Positions 36,636-44,620 of a stretch of 64,000 nucleotides of DNA are shown here, one piece after another. Within the stretch, counting starts at the first letter, position 1. Each line of letters opens with the position of its first letter. Under the pieces are notes generated by a model. The model was not told the origin of the DNA and did no database searches. It was given only the letters and a program-made list of their open reading frames with translations. A program made the position numbers and the translations under genes. This stretch comes from PALSA-894 sp963828625 (GTDB lineage: Bacteria; Pseudomonadota; Alphaproteobacteria; Rhizobiales; Xanthobacteraceae): positions 62,001-126,000 of the forward strand of contig CAWHEX010000004.1 of NCBI GenBank assembly GCA_963828625.1, given 5' to 3'.

Positions 36636-36911
36636 ATGGCCCGCTCGCTCGTGCTGCTCGCGATCCTGATGGCGTCCTACGCCACGCCGAGTCAGGCCCA
36701 GCTTCCCGGAAGCACGAATCCGCCGATCCCGCTGCCGCCGTTCCTCACGCCGCGCGGGACGGCCGAGGACCAGCGCGCCTGCCGGCCGGACGCCGTGCGG
36801 CTTTGCAAGAACACCATCGACAACGACGATGCCGTGCTGAAGTGCTTCCAGGCGAATCGGCGCGCGCTGAGCCCCGCCTGCGAGGCGGTGCTCGTCAAAT
36901 ACGGGCGCTAG
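36636..36911 (+). CDS. Small exported four-cysteine protein
   Basis: 91 residues with a signal peptide cleaved after SQA (about residue 20), a Pro-rich linker, then a helical domain with four cysteines: CRPDAVRLC, KCFQANRRALSPAC. The C-x8-C ... C-x13-C spacing suggests two disulfides in the periplasm. Preceded by AAGGGGGGAC. Such proteins are frequent in Bradyrhizobium relatives. Function unknown. Confidence 0.7.
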   Translation: MARSLVLLAILMASYATPSQAQLPGSTNPPIPLPPFLTPRGTAEDQRACRPDAVRLCKNTIDNDDAVLKCFQANRRALSPACEAVLVKYGR

Positions 36912-36921
36912 GCGCCCGCGG

Positions 36922-37611
36922 TCAGTCGATCGACTTGTAGAGCCGCTCGTCGTAGAGCGCGCCCAGCATCGGCCCGAGCTTTGCGCGGAAGTCGCGCTGC
37001 GGTCCCGCGGAGCCGCGGGCATCGTAGGCCTTCTGATCCTTCCAGGCTTCCACGACGGTGAAGTGGTTCGGGCGGCTGCTCTGCTGCCAGACATCGAAGC
37101 GCACATTGCCCGCGCCCTTGCGGCTGCCATCGGCGAGCGGATTGAGCGCCGCGATGCATTCGTCCTTGCGCGGCGGCGGCACGTCGACGTGGCTCACGAC
37201 ATAGATCGCGCCTTTCGCGGCGCCCGGCGCGCCTTGCGCGACCGCAAGCGCATTGTGAATGCGTTCGTCATAAGGCGCGTTCTGGACCGTCTTGAACTTG
37301 TCGCGGAATGCGGTCGTCCCAGCGGACTTTCCATGCGCGTCGAGTGCAGCCTGGTCCTTCCAGGCCTCCAGCACCACGAAGCGGTTCTGCCGGCCGATCT
37401 CCTGGGCAACGCTCGCCTGCATGTTGCCGTCTTCCTTGCGCATCGCGTCGCGATACTGCTTGAGCAGCGCCACGCCATCCTTCGCCGAGGTGGTCGCGGT
37501 CTCGACGTAGGTCGCCAGATAGACCGGCGCCGCGCCCTGCGCGTTTGCCGCGGTGGTGAAGGCCGCCGGCATCAATGCCATGGCGAGCACAAGCTGGATG
37601 GTCAGGCGCAT
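36922..37611 (-). CDS. Exported protein with two antibiotic biosynthesis monooxygenase (ABM) domains
   Basis: 229 residues from ATG 37611. The signal peptide (RLTIQLVLAMALMPAAFTT, cleavage after NAQ) is followed by two similar ferredoxin-like domains. Each has a FxVxEAWKDQ strand-helix unit (VVLEAWKDQAALDAH and TVVEAWKDQKAYDAR) and a YDER segment (PYDERIHNAL and LYDERLYKSID). The internal duplication is plain. ABM domains are usually cytoplasmic quinone or haem-related oxygenases, so an exported tandem version is uncommon. Cofactor and substrate unknown. Confidence 0.8.
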   Translation of the reverse strand: MRLTIQLVLAMALMPAAFTTAANAQGAAPVYLATYVETATTSAKDGVALLKQYRDAMRKEDGNMQASVAQEIGRQNRFVVLEAWKDQAALDAHGKSAGTTAFRDKFKTVQNAPYDERIHNALAVAQGAPGAAKGAIYVVSHVDVPPPRKDECIAALNPLADGSRKGAGNVRFDVWQQSSRPNHFTVVEAWKDQKAYDARGSAGPQRDFRAKLGPMLGALYDERLYKSID

Positions 37612-37731
37612 TTCTCTCCCCGCGATTTTGTCCGTTATGTCGGGATGGTAGGGCGCGAGGGAACTCGGGGTCAATCGGTGGGCCGAGCCATACGATCGGC
37701 CCATTTCGCCACTATATTCACCTCATGCACG

Positions 37732-37764
37732 GGGAGCGCGGCCGCAGGGCCAGCGCTCCCTTTT
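37732..37764 (+). promoter_or_regulatory. Leader hairpin with T-run upstream of a small gene
   Basis: GGGAGCGC (37732-37739) pairs with GCGCTCCC (37753-37760), with an inner GGCC/GGCC pairing, and is followed directly by TTTT. It ends 31 bases before the ATG at 37795. No plus-strand gene ends just upstream (the nearest stop is at 36911), so this looks like a leader terminator or attenuator for the gene at 37795. Confidence 0.5.
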
Positions 37765-37794
37765 GCTTTCAGTGACCAGCAAAGGAGCGGAACC

Positions 37795-38025
37795 ATGCGC
37801 TATCGCGTCTTCATCGGTCCGCGTGGATCGGAGAGCATTTCTCCGCTGCAGAGGGACCAGTTTCTGTTCAAGGAATTCGCCTCGCTCGACGAGGCTTTCG
37901 GCTGGGCGCGCCACGCCAACAACAACGGGCGCGTCACGCTGCTGATCGACGGCGATGACGGAACCAGCATGACGAAGCCAGAAGTCGCGGCGGCGTTGCA
38001 GCATCCGCAGTACCGCGCCGCATAG
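37795..38025 (+). CDS. Small hypothetical protein
   Basis: 76 residues: RYRVFIGPRGSESISPLQRDQF, then DEAFGWARHANNNGRVTLLIDGDDG. Soluble, mixed alpha/beta, no signal peptide. AAAGGAGCGG precedes the ATG. Family not recognised. Followed 59 bases later by a DUF2171 gene. Confidence 0.65.
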   Translation: MRYRVFIGPRGSESISPLQRDQFLFKEFASLDEAFGWARHANNNGRVTLLIDGDDGTSMTKPEVAAALQHPQYRAA

Positions 38026-38084
38026 CGATCGCCCGGAACATCGCTGCGATCGTTTCGTTATCCCTCACACGAAGGAGACACCCA

Positions 38085-38309
38085 ATGAAGGACAAGATCA
38101 CCGAACATATGGACGTCATCGGTTCCGACGGAACGAAGATCGGAACCGTGGATCACGTCCTTGGCACCGAGATCAAGCTGACGAAGAGCGCGGATCCGTC
38201 CGGCCAGCATCATCTCATTCCGCTCGACTGGGTGGACCACGTGGATACTCACGTCCACCTCTCGAAGGCGGCACGCGATGCGAAGGCGCAGTGGCGCGCC
38301 GCAGCCTGA
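38085..38309 (+). CDS. DUF2171 protein
   Basis: 74 residues: ITEHMDVIGSDGTKIGTVDHVLG, then KLTKSADPSGQHHLIPLDWVDHVD. This is the PRC-barrel-like DUF2171 pattern, small soluble proteins often induced under stress. GAAGGAGAC precedes the ATG. Function unknown. Confidence 0.88.
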   Translation: MKDKITEHMDVIGSDGTKIGTVDHVLGTEIKLTKSADPSGQHHLIPLDWVDHVDTHVHLSKAARDAKAQWRAAA

Positions 38310-38333
38310 CCGGACAATCGACAGACGGCATTG

Positions 38334-38360
38334 GAAGCCCGGCCTTGTGCCGGGCTTCTT
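38334..38360 (+). terminator. Rho-independent terminator
   Basis: GAAGCCCGGC (38334-38343) pairs with GCCGGGCTTC (38349-38358), loop CTTGT, then TT. It follows the DUF2171 stop by 24 bases. Confidence 0.8.
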
Positions 38361-38411
38361 GCTGTTGGGCGTTCGGGGTTCCATGTTTCGGGAACGCACG
38401 GGGACATAATC

Positions 38412-39110
38412 ATGGCAACGGACTATCGCACTGCTCTTATCGTGGGTGCCGGAAGCGGCTTGAGCGCATCGCTGGCGCGATTGTTCAGCAGGAACGGCAT
38501 GAAGGTGGCGCTCGTCGCGCGCTCGGTCGACAAGCTGGCGGGGCTTGCGAGCGAAACCGGCGCCAAGGCTTTCGCCTGCAACGCGACCGACCGCGCCGCG
38601 GTCGAGAAACTGTTCGGCGACGTCGAGGCCGCGATCGGCGCGCCCGATGTGGTCGTCTACAACGCGAGCTTCCGCACGCGCGGGCCGCTCGTTGACCTCG
38701 ATCCCGCCGAGGTGGAGAAGTCGATCGCAGTGTCCGCGTTCGGCGGATTTCTCGTCGCGCAGCAGGCGGCGCGTCGCATGCTGCCGAAAGGGGAGGGCGC
38801 GATCCTGTTCACCGGAGCGTCGGCGAGCGTGAAAGGCTACGCGCAGTCGGCACCTTTTGCCATGGGCAAGTTCGCGCTGCGCGGCCTTGCGCAGTCGCTC
38901 GCGCGCGAGCTTTCGCCGCGCGGCGTGCATGTGGCCCATTTTGTCATCGACGGAGGAATTCGCTCTGAAAGACGGCCAGCGTCACCGGACAAACCCGACG
39001 CGATGCTCGATCCGGACGCTATCGCGGAGAGCTACCTGCATGTGCTGCGACAGCCGCGCAGCGCCTGGTCGTGGGAAGTCGAGTTGCGGCCGTGGGTGGA
39101 GAATTTCTAG
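38412..39110 (+). CDS. Atypical short-chain dehydrogenase
   Basis: 232 residues. The cofactor motif is VGAGSGLSASLARLF (G-x3-G-x-x), and YNASF replaces the usual NNAG. At the catalytic site FAMGK takes the place of YxxxK, so the Tyr is Phe while the Lys remains. This FxxxK variant belongs to a recognisable SDR subgroup and may use another base or be non-catalytic. C-terminal segment HVAHFVIDGGI. The gene is otherwise intact. Confidence 0.82.
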   Translation: MATDYRTALIVGAGSGLSASLARLFSRNGMKVALVARSVDKLAGLASETGAKAFACNATDRAAVEKLFGDVEAAIGAPDVVVYNASFRTRGPLVDLDPAEVEKSIAVSAFGGFLVAQQAARRMLPKGEGAILFTGASASVKGYAQSAPFAMGKFALRGLAQSLARELSPRGVHVAHFVIDGGIRSERRPASPDKPDAMLDPDAIAESYLHVLRQPRSAWSWEVELRPWVENF

Positions 39111-39133
39111 CGGGCGCTCGCGTTCGCGCGGCG

Positions 39134-39312
39134 CTAGCCCGTCAGCTTGGCCCAGCCTTGCTTCACCATCGTAGTGAGCGTGTCGACGTTCTTGCCGACG
39201 ACATCCCAGTTGACCATCGGTTTTTCGGCGCCGATTTCGCCGCGGTATCGGATACGTAGGCCCCGCCGATCGTCAGCGCCGCCCCGAGAATGATCCCAAA
39301 CAGCAAACGCAT
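39134..39312 (-). CDS. Small single-pass membrane protein (one frameshift)
   Basis: About 59 residues. MRLLFGIILGAALTIGGAYV forms one N-terminal membrane helix; after a frame change near 39235 the protein continues EKPMVNWDVVGKNVDTLTTM and ends WAKLTG. Read together, the pieces resemble small membrane proteins of Bradyrhizobium. Function unknown. Confidence 0.6.
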
Positions 39313-39506
39313 CGCATGGCCCCTCGCATCCTCCGCCGTCGCGGGAAGAATGCGGCGTCGCCGCGACGCACGCAAGAGGAGGACCAGGGCAGAACATAAA
39401 TGGGGCGGGCTTGCCGCAATCTCGTCACGGTCATGCCATCCCAAGTACCCAATGGGTTGACCCGAGTAAGCCGAGCCGCAGGGGAACGCGATGAGTAGCG
39501 TGCGGA

Positions 39507-40273
39507 GTGACGGCCGCAGGGGCGGTGGTTGTTGTTGCTTTGCTTACCTGCCTCACCGCACCTGTCAGTGCCTGCGACGAGCGTTTTATCAAGAAGTGCG
39601 AGCGTGCGGCTGCGTCCGCCGTCGCTGCGGAGCCACAGGATCTGACGCCTGCGGCCAAGAAGAAAATCGGTCAAACGCGTGCAAGTGGTCGCTTCGCGGC
39701 GCGCGAAGCATTCGCGCCTCGTGAAGCGTCGCGCACCGGGCTTTGCCGTCAAGCCAAGCCGGCATGAAGCTCGCATCGGCAGCTTCGCAACCGGCCGCGC
39801 TGCCTGAATCGGCGCTCTCGCGCCGCTTCCGCGGCTTCATCGATCCGCGCCCGATGGCGCAGAACGCGTTCGAGATCCTGCGCAAGCCGCATCTCGATGG
39901 CGGTCAATCTCGAGCCGCCCGAGGCGCTGCCGGCGATCGAGATCGCCCAGGCCGCCCGGTGGCCGCCGAACTTTCCACTCAGGCGGCAAGCATCGCCAGC
40001 AACCGCCAAGCAGGACCGGATCGCGCCGAAGCCGCGCCAGGATGGAGCTTGCGTCCGCCGAGTCGCGCCCCGTCGTTCTTCCCGACCTGCCGAAACATGG
40101 GAGCGACGGTCGCGGCGAGCATGATCCCGTCTCCGGTGATCCAGGCCGTTGCGAGCGCGGCGCCGTCGGCGCCGGCCGACCAGCCGAGCAAGTTCTCGTT
40201 CCATGCGCTTGTCCTTGCGCTCTGCGGCGCGCTTGGCGCTGCGTCCGCGTTGCGCTTTATTGTCGGGGCATGA
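39507..40273 (+). CDS. Hypothetical exported/membrane protein (frame disrupted)
   Basis: The first part (39507-39767) has a signal peptide (VVVVALLTCLTAPVSAC) and a basic Ala-rich segment. The open frame 39743-40273 then gives ESALSRRFRGFIDPRPMAQN and a C-terminal membrane helix, LVLALCGALGAASALRFIV. Shifts between the two, and possibly more around 39900-40110, are likely, since a third frame reads ALPAIEIAQAARWPP. I cannot decide the exact chain. The region may encode one Pro/Ala-rich protein ending in a membrane anchor. Confidence 0.35.
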
Positions 40274-40819
40274 AGGCGCAACGCGTCACCACCGCCGCTA
40301 TTCTCGTCATTGCGCTGACCCTGTCGGCCGCGGCTGAGACGCGGCGCGCGAAGAAACAACAGGCGCCGGGTGCCCCGCCCGCAGCGCCCGCCGACAAGCG
40401 GGACCGTATCGTGGCCGCGCCCGGCACGCCTTTTCACGGCAAGGCCTATTGGCAGGCGACCGCGCAATGCGGCGGCATCTATTTCAAGCTCGGCACCTTT
40501 ATACGCTGACGCCGCCGTCAGGGCGAAGGTGGTCAAGCCCGATCCGGCCGCCTACGCGAAGCTCACCAAGGAAGCCGACGGCGCAAGCCGGTCGGCGACC
40601 GTCTTCTTCGAGGCGGCGGAGCGCTTTCTCGTCGCGGACCGCAAGCTCGCGCGCGACGAAGCGGTGCTGACCTATGATCCGGTCGCAAGCGCCAATGGCG
40701 ATCGGCTGAAAACCGCCGAAGCGGCGACGCAGGCTGCGAAGCCATGTCCCGAACTTTACAGCACCTGCCGCGGCGCGTTTCCGCAGGTGTGCAACGACAC
40801 GGCTGCGCTCACGAACTAG
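40270..40819 (+). CDS. Exported hypothetical protein with C-terminal cysteines (one frameshift)
   Basis: About 182 residues. The signal peptide (TTAAILVIALTLSAAA) is followed by a Pro/Ala/Lys linker and the domain YWQATAQCGGIYFKLG. After an indel near 40498 it continues LYADAAVRAKVVKPDP, a helical region, and the ending CPELYSTCRGAFPQVC. The cluster of three cysteines near the end plus one earlier suggests disulfides. The ATG overlaps the preceding TGA. Family not recognised. Confidence 0.6.
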
Positions 40820-41887
40820 ACGCGCCGCGCGGCATTCCAGACCGGCCCGTCCGGAGTCATTTCGACAACGCGATTGCGTCCCTCGCGTTTGGCGACGCTC
40901 AATCCGTTCCCGGCGCGGCGGAGCAGATACTCCGGCGTGTCGCCCTTGATCGCGTCCGCAACCCCGATCGAAACCGTGACGCGGCCGGCGCCGTTGGGAT
41001 GCGCGATCAATTCATGTGCCATCAGCACCTGCCGGAAGCGCTCCGCGCAGTCGACCGCGTCGCTTGTCCGCATCTGCGGCAGGATCGCCGCATATTCGTC
41101 GCCGCCGAAGCGGGTCACAGTATCCGCGTTGCGCACCTGTGCCTTGAACAGCAGACCGATCGAGCGCAGCACCTCGTCGCCCGCATAATCACCGAAGTGT
41201 TCGTTGAACGCGCGGAAGTAATCCAGATTGCAAAGGATGATCGACAACGGCTGCCGGGCGTCGGCGGCTTCGTTGAGAGCGCTCTCAAGCAGCGCGTTGA
41301 AAGTTGCGCGGTTCGGCAATGCGGTCGTCGGGTCGAGCTTGCACTCGGCACGCACGATGGAGAGTTCACGTTTCACCAGCCGCGATCTCGCGATGCGCCG
41401 CCTCCATCCGGGCTTCGATCAGCGCATAGTGGGTCTGGTTTTCTTTCGCCGAGCGCGCCAGCCGATCGATCGCGTTCAGAACATCCTGAAGCGTCGGGCT
41501 GCTCTCGCGGCCGAGATGCGTGACTCCGGCGGTCAGCGTCTCACGCTGCGCGTGCGTCGAGCCGATCGCGCCGTCGAGCGTGCGCGCGATGTCGTCGAGC
41601 TTTTCGGCGAGGCGCGCCACGACCGTTTCGGGGCTCTTTGCGAGCCGCCAAGGCGACAGGTGTACCTCATGAAGGCGCTCGATGTCGGCGGCGCTGAGGG
41701 CGCCGGCTTCGGCTCTGATCGAATCCGCGGCCGCGCTGAGCGCTGCGTTGCGGCCGCGCTTGTGTGAGAACCAGAATTCGAACTGACGGGGCCCGAACGG
41801 CAGGCCCGACGCGCGCAGTTCTTCGACAATCTCGTCGCCGAGATAGGCGCGCCGGTCAGCGCCGGGTTTGATGCTCGCGGGCGACAT
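40816..41887 (-). CDS. GGDEF-domain diguanylate cyclase (one frameshift)
   Basis: About 356 residues. The N-terminal helical region (about 1-170: FGPRQFEFWFSHKRG, then coiled-coil-like stretches) is followed, after a frame change near 41370, by a GGDEF domain: LDPTTALPNRATFNALL, LCNLDYFRAFNEHFGDYAGD and the signature RFGGDEY, then VTVSIGVAD. GGDEY instead of GGDEF is tolerated in active cyclases. The RxxD inhibitory site is not evident. It would make cyclic di-GMP; the N-terminal part is probably a sensor or dimerisation unit. ATG 41887. Confidence 0.82.
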
Positions 41888-42085
41888 TCTGTCGTCTTCG
41901 CTGTCGCGGCGGATAGCGGCGGCGGTCCGCGGCACGGGGTTTCAGCCGCGGATACTGCGCCTTGCGCCCTCAACATTGCGTTAAGCGCCCTATGCGCTGA
42001 CCCGCGGTCATATCCGCCGCATGGGGAACAATTCGACGAAGGGAACGTTGCGTACCGACCACTGGAACAGCTGGAGAATTTCCCC

Positions 42086-42356
42086 ATGCGCAATATCTGC
42101 CTCGCGGCCGCTGCCGCGGTCATGATCGCCGCGCCGGCCACCGCCGGAGAGCTTCGTGCCCAGTCGACGGAAATCTCGTCGCAGGGCGTCTACATCGAAG
42201 GGCCGGGCGTCGGCGTCCGTGTTGGGCCCGACGCGGCGCCATCGTCACCGCCACTGGCGCGAGCGCGAGGTGCGCGGCGACGGATGCAAGACCGTCACGG
42301 TGCGCGAAACCCGCCCGGACGGCAGCGTCGTTACCCGGACACGGTCGCGCTGCTGA
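42086..42356 (+). CDS. Small exported His/Arg-rich protein (one frameshift)
   Basis: About 89 residues: signal peptide (LAAAAAVMIAAPATAG), then VYIEGPGVGVRVGP. After an indel near 42233 the protein continues RRHRHRHWREREV and ends CKTVTVRETRPDG...RSRC. The His/Arg-rich centre and a Cys pair at the end recall small exported proteins frequent in Bradyrhizobium. Function unknown. Confidence 0.65.
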
Positions 42357-42383
42357 TCCTCCCGACAGCAATGCGATCCTCTT

Positions 42384-42409
42384 GTGGCCCCTTCGGGGGC
42401 CACTTTTTT
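42384..42409 (+). terminator. Strong Rho-independent terminator
   Basis: GTGGCCCC (42384-42391) pairs with GGGGCCAC (42396-42403) over a TTCG loop and is followed by six T (42404-42409). It ends the transcript of the small exported protein. Confidence 0.9.
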
Positions 42410-42505
42410 GTCGGCGCGGCCGTCGGGTGCTGCTACAAACGGGCGCGTTGTCGTGCCGGGGGCGGCGGACTAAGACGCAACGGCGAATATTTTCGGGAGG
42501 ATCTC

Positions 42506-43474
42506 ATGGCCGTCATGCTGCGGAGCGCCGCGTGCGCGCTGCTCGCCCTGTGTTTTACGCAAACGGTTTCGGCGCAGGACTATCCTTCGCGCCAGGTCCG
42601 CGTGATCGTGCCGTTCGGCGCGGGCGGTCCGGCCGATGTTTACGCGCGGGTCATCGCGCAGCATCTTTCCGAACAGCTCAAGCAGACCTTCGTGGTCGAG
42701 AACCGGCCGGGCGCAGGATCGATCATCGGCACCGATGCGGTCGCGAAGTCGGCGCCCGACGGATACACGCTGCTCGTGATGTCGAACACCCACACGACCA
42801 ACGAGTCGCTCGTCGCGAACAAGCCGTTTGCCCTGATGCGCGACTTCGTTCCGGTCGCGCCGCTCAACTATTCCGATCTGCTGATGGTGATCCATCCTTC
42901 GGTGCCGGCGAAGGACCTGAAGGAATTCATCGCGCTCGCCAAGAAGGATCCCGGCAAGCTGAATTACGCTTCATCAGGGCCGGGCACGCCGTACCACATG
43001 GCCGGTGAGCTGTTCAAAGCCATGAGCGGGACCGACATCGTTCACGTGCCGCACAAGGCGTCCGGCGAGGCGCGCTCGAGCGTGCTCGGCGGGCATGTGC
43101 AGATGATGTTCGACGCCATCACCACCATGTCGTCGAACGCCAAGGATGGGCAGGTGAGGGCGATCGGCACGACCGGCCTGAAGCGCTCGCCGCTGACGCC
43201 GGACATCCCGACCGTCGCGGAGGCGGGCGTCCCCGGCTACGAGGCGACGATCTGGCTCGGCATAATGGCCCCCACGGGCACGCCGAAGGACGTCGTCGAG
43301 AAGCTCAATGGCGAGATCAACAAGGTCATCAACCGGGCGGACGTGAAGGCTGCCTGGGAGAAGCAGGGCGCGGTTCCGATGGCCATGAGCCCGGCCGAGT
43401 TTGACGCCTATCTGCGCGCCGACGTCGAGAAATGGGCCAAAGTGGTCAAGATGTCGGGCGCCAAGGTCAACTGA
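42506..43474 (+). CDS. Bug family (TctC-like) periplasmic solute-binding protein (copy 2)
   Basis: 322 residues with a signal peptide ending VSAQ (about residue 25). Hallmarks: YPSRQVRVIVPFGAGGPADV, GAGSIIGTDAVAKSAPDGYTL and HVPHKASGEARSSVLGG. The protein is intact and has GGGAGG (42495-42500) before the ATG. No tctAB genes are in the window. It is only moderately similar to the copy at 22.7 kb and probably binds a different carboxylate. Confidence 0.92.
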   Translation: MAVMLRSAACALLALCFTQTVSAQDYPSRQVRVIVPFGAGGPADVYARVIAQHLSEQLKQTFVVENRPGAGSIIGTDAVAKSAPDGYTLLVMSNTHTTNESLVANKPFALMRDFVPVAPLNYSDLLMVIHPSVPAKDLKEFIALAKKDPGKLNYASSGPGTPYHMAGELFKAMSGTDIVHVPHKASGEARSSVLGGHVQMMFDAITTMSSNAKDGQVRAIGTTGLKRSPLTPDIPTVAEAGVPGYEATIWLGIMAPTGTPKDVVEKLNGEINKVINRADVKAAWEKQGAVPMAMSPAEFDAYLRADVEKWAKVVKMSGAKVN

Positions 43475-43578
43475 CTGCCCGCTGCCGCACCGGCAATAAG
43501 CCTTTGGGTTTCCGCTATTTTGGGTGGCGGAGCGTGTTGCGCTGCGCCATACTGAAGGGGGTTTGATGGGCGGATTGA

Positions 43579-44550
43579 ATGAATCTCGACTGGCTCCCCG
43601 GTCTTGATCTGACCACCGGAACTTTCACGCTTCCCCTGTGGGCACTCGCCGTGGCGGCGGCGGTGATCGTCGCCCTGATCGTCATTGCGGTGATGCGCGC
43701 CGGTCTGACCGAGTTCGGCGGGCTCGTGTTCCGCGTGGCGGTGATCGTCATCGCCATCGTGTTCGGCTGGACCTATGTGAGCCGCACGGGCGACCGCGAT
43801 CGCGCCGACGAGCGTCGCGCGCTCGATCATCGCGCCGCGGAACTGATCGGCCGAAGCGTTGCGCCGGGCTCGGCCGTTGCCTGTCTCGAGGCAACAAACA
43901 CCGAAACCGTGGAAGGCGCGTGCGAGCGCGCGGTGTTCGCAAGCCCCGAAACGGTGGCGGCTGCGACTGCCTATATTTCGGCGCGGCTCTCGCTGCTTGC
44001 CGATGCGCACGATTTCACCGCGCGCCGCGATTCCGGCTATGAACCCTCGATCGCGGGATTGCGCCGCACTATCGCGGCGGATCGCTACGGCCTTGCCTCG
44101 CAGGTGCTGATGAGCCGCGACGGCTGCACGGCCGATGCGTGCGATGCGTTCGGCCTCGTCTATGACGACAAGAAACTGCGCGCGAACCTGCGGGACCGGC
44201 TGTTCGACGTGACGGTCGCGCGCTATGCGGTGAACTGGCCGACCCGCACGCGCCCGATCGCATCGAGTTCGAGTGCGCCGACCGGTGTTCCCGCCGGACC
44301 GAACGTCACGTTCCCGTCCGCGGCCTCGATCCCGCCCGTCAGCATCATGAATGCGGAACCTCCGCAGGCCGCGGCACCGCCGCCTCCGCCCTCTCAGCCT
44401 TCAGCGCAGCCGCCGCAGCAGACGGCCGCGCCGAGCGCGGACCCGCCGCGGCCGACCAACACGGCGCCGGCTTCCGCCGCGCGCCGGCCTGCGGCCAAGC
44501 GGTCGTCGGACGGTTCGGCGCCGCTTTCGCTCAATCCGAACGCCAAGTAA
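43579..44550 (+). CDS. Hypothetical membrane protein with Pro/Ala-rich tail
   Basis: 323 residues. Two N-terminal membrane helices (about 20-40, LWALAVAAAVIVALIVIAVM; about 46-66, GGLVFRVAVIVIAIVFGW) precede a helical soluble domain (about 70-210) with four cysteines, including the close pair CTADAC. A low-complexity Pro/Ala/Ser/Gln tail (about 215-323) follows. Likely inner-membrane with the tail in the periplasm or cytoplasm. No family recognised. About 70 bases before mccA. Confidence 0.65.
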   Translation: MNLDWLPGLDLTTGTFTLPLWALAVAAAVIVALIVIAVMRAGLTEFGGLVFRVAVIVIAIVFGWTYVSRTGDRDRADERRALDHRAAELIGRSVAPGSAVACLEATNTETVEGACERAVFASPETVAAATAYISARLSLLADAHDFTARRDSGYEPSIAGLRRTIAADRYGLASQVLMSRDGCTADACDAFGLVYDDKKLRANLRDRLFDVTVARYAVNWPTRTRPIASSSSAPTGVPAGPNVTFPSAASIPPVSIMNAEPPQAAAPPPPPSQPSAQPPQQTAAPSADPPRPTNTAPASAARRPAAKRSSDGSAPLSLNPNAK

Positions 44551-44620
44551 CAATTTCCGTCTGAGGACAACTGGACGGGTGCGGTGCCCATCGCGTCCGC
44601 CATGCGCTATGGCTTGACCA

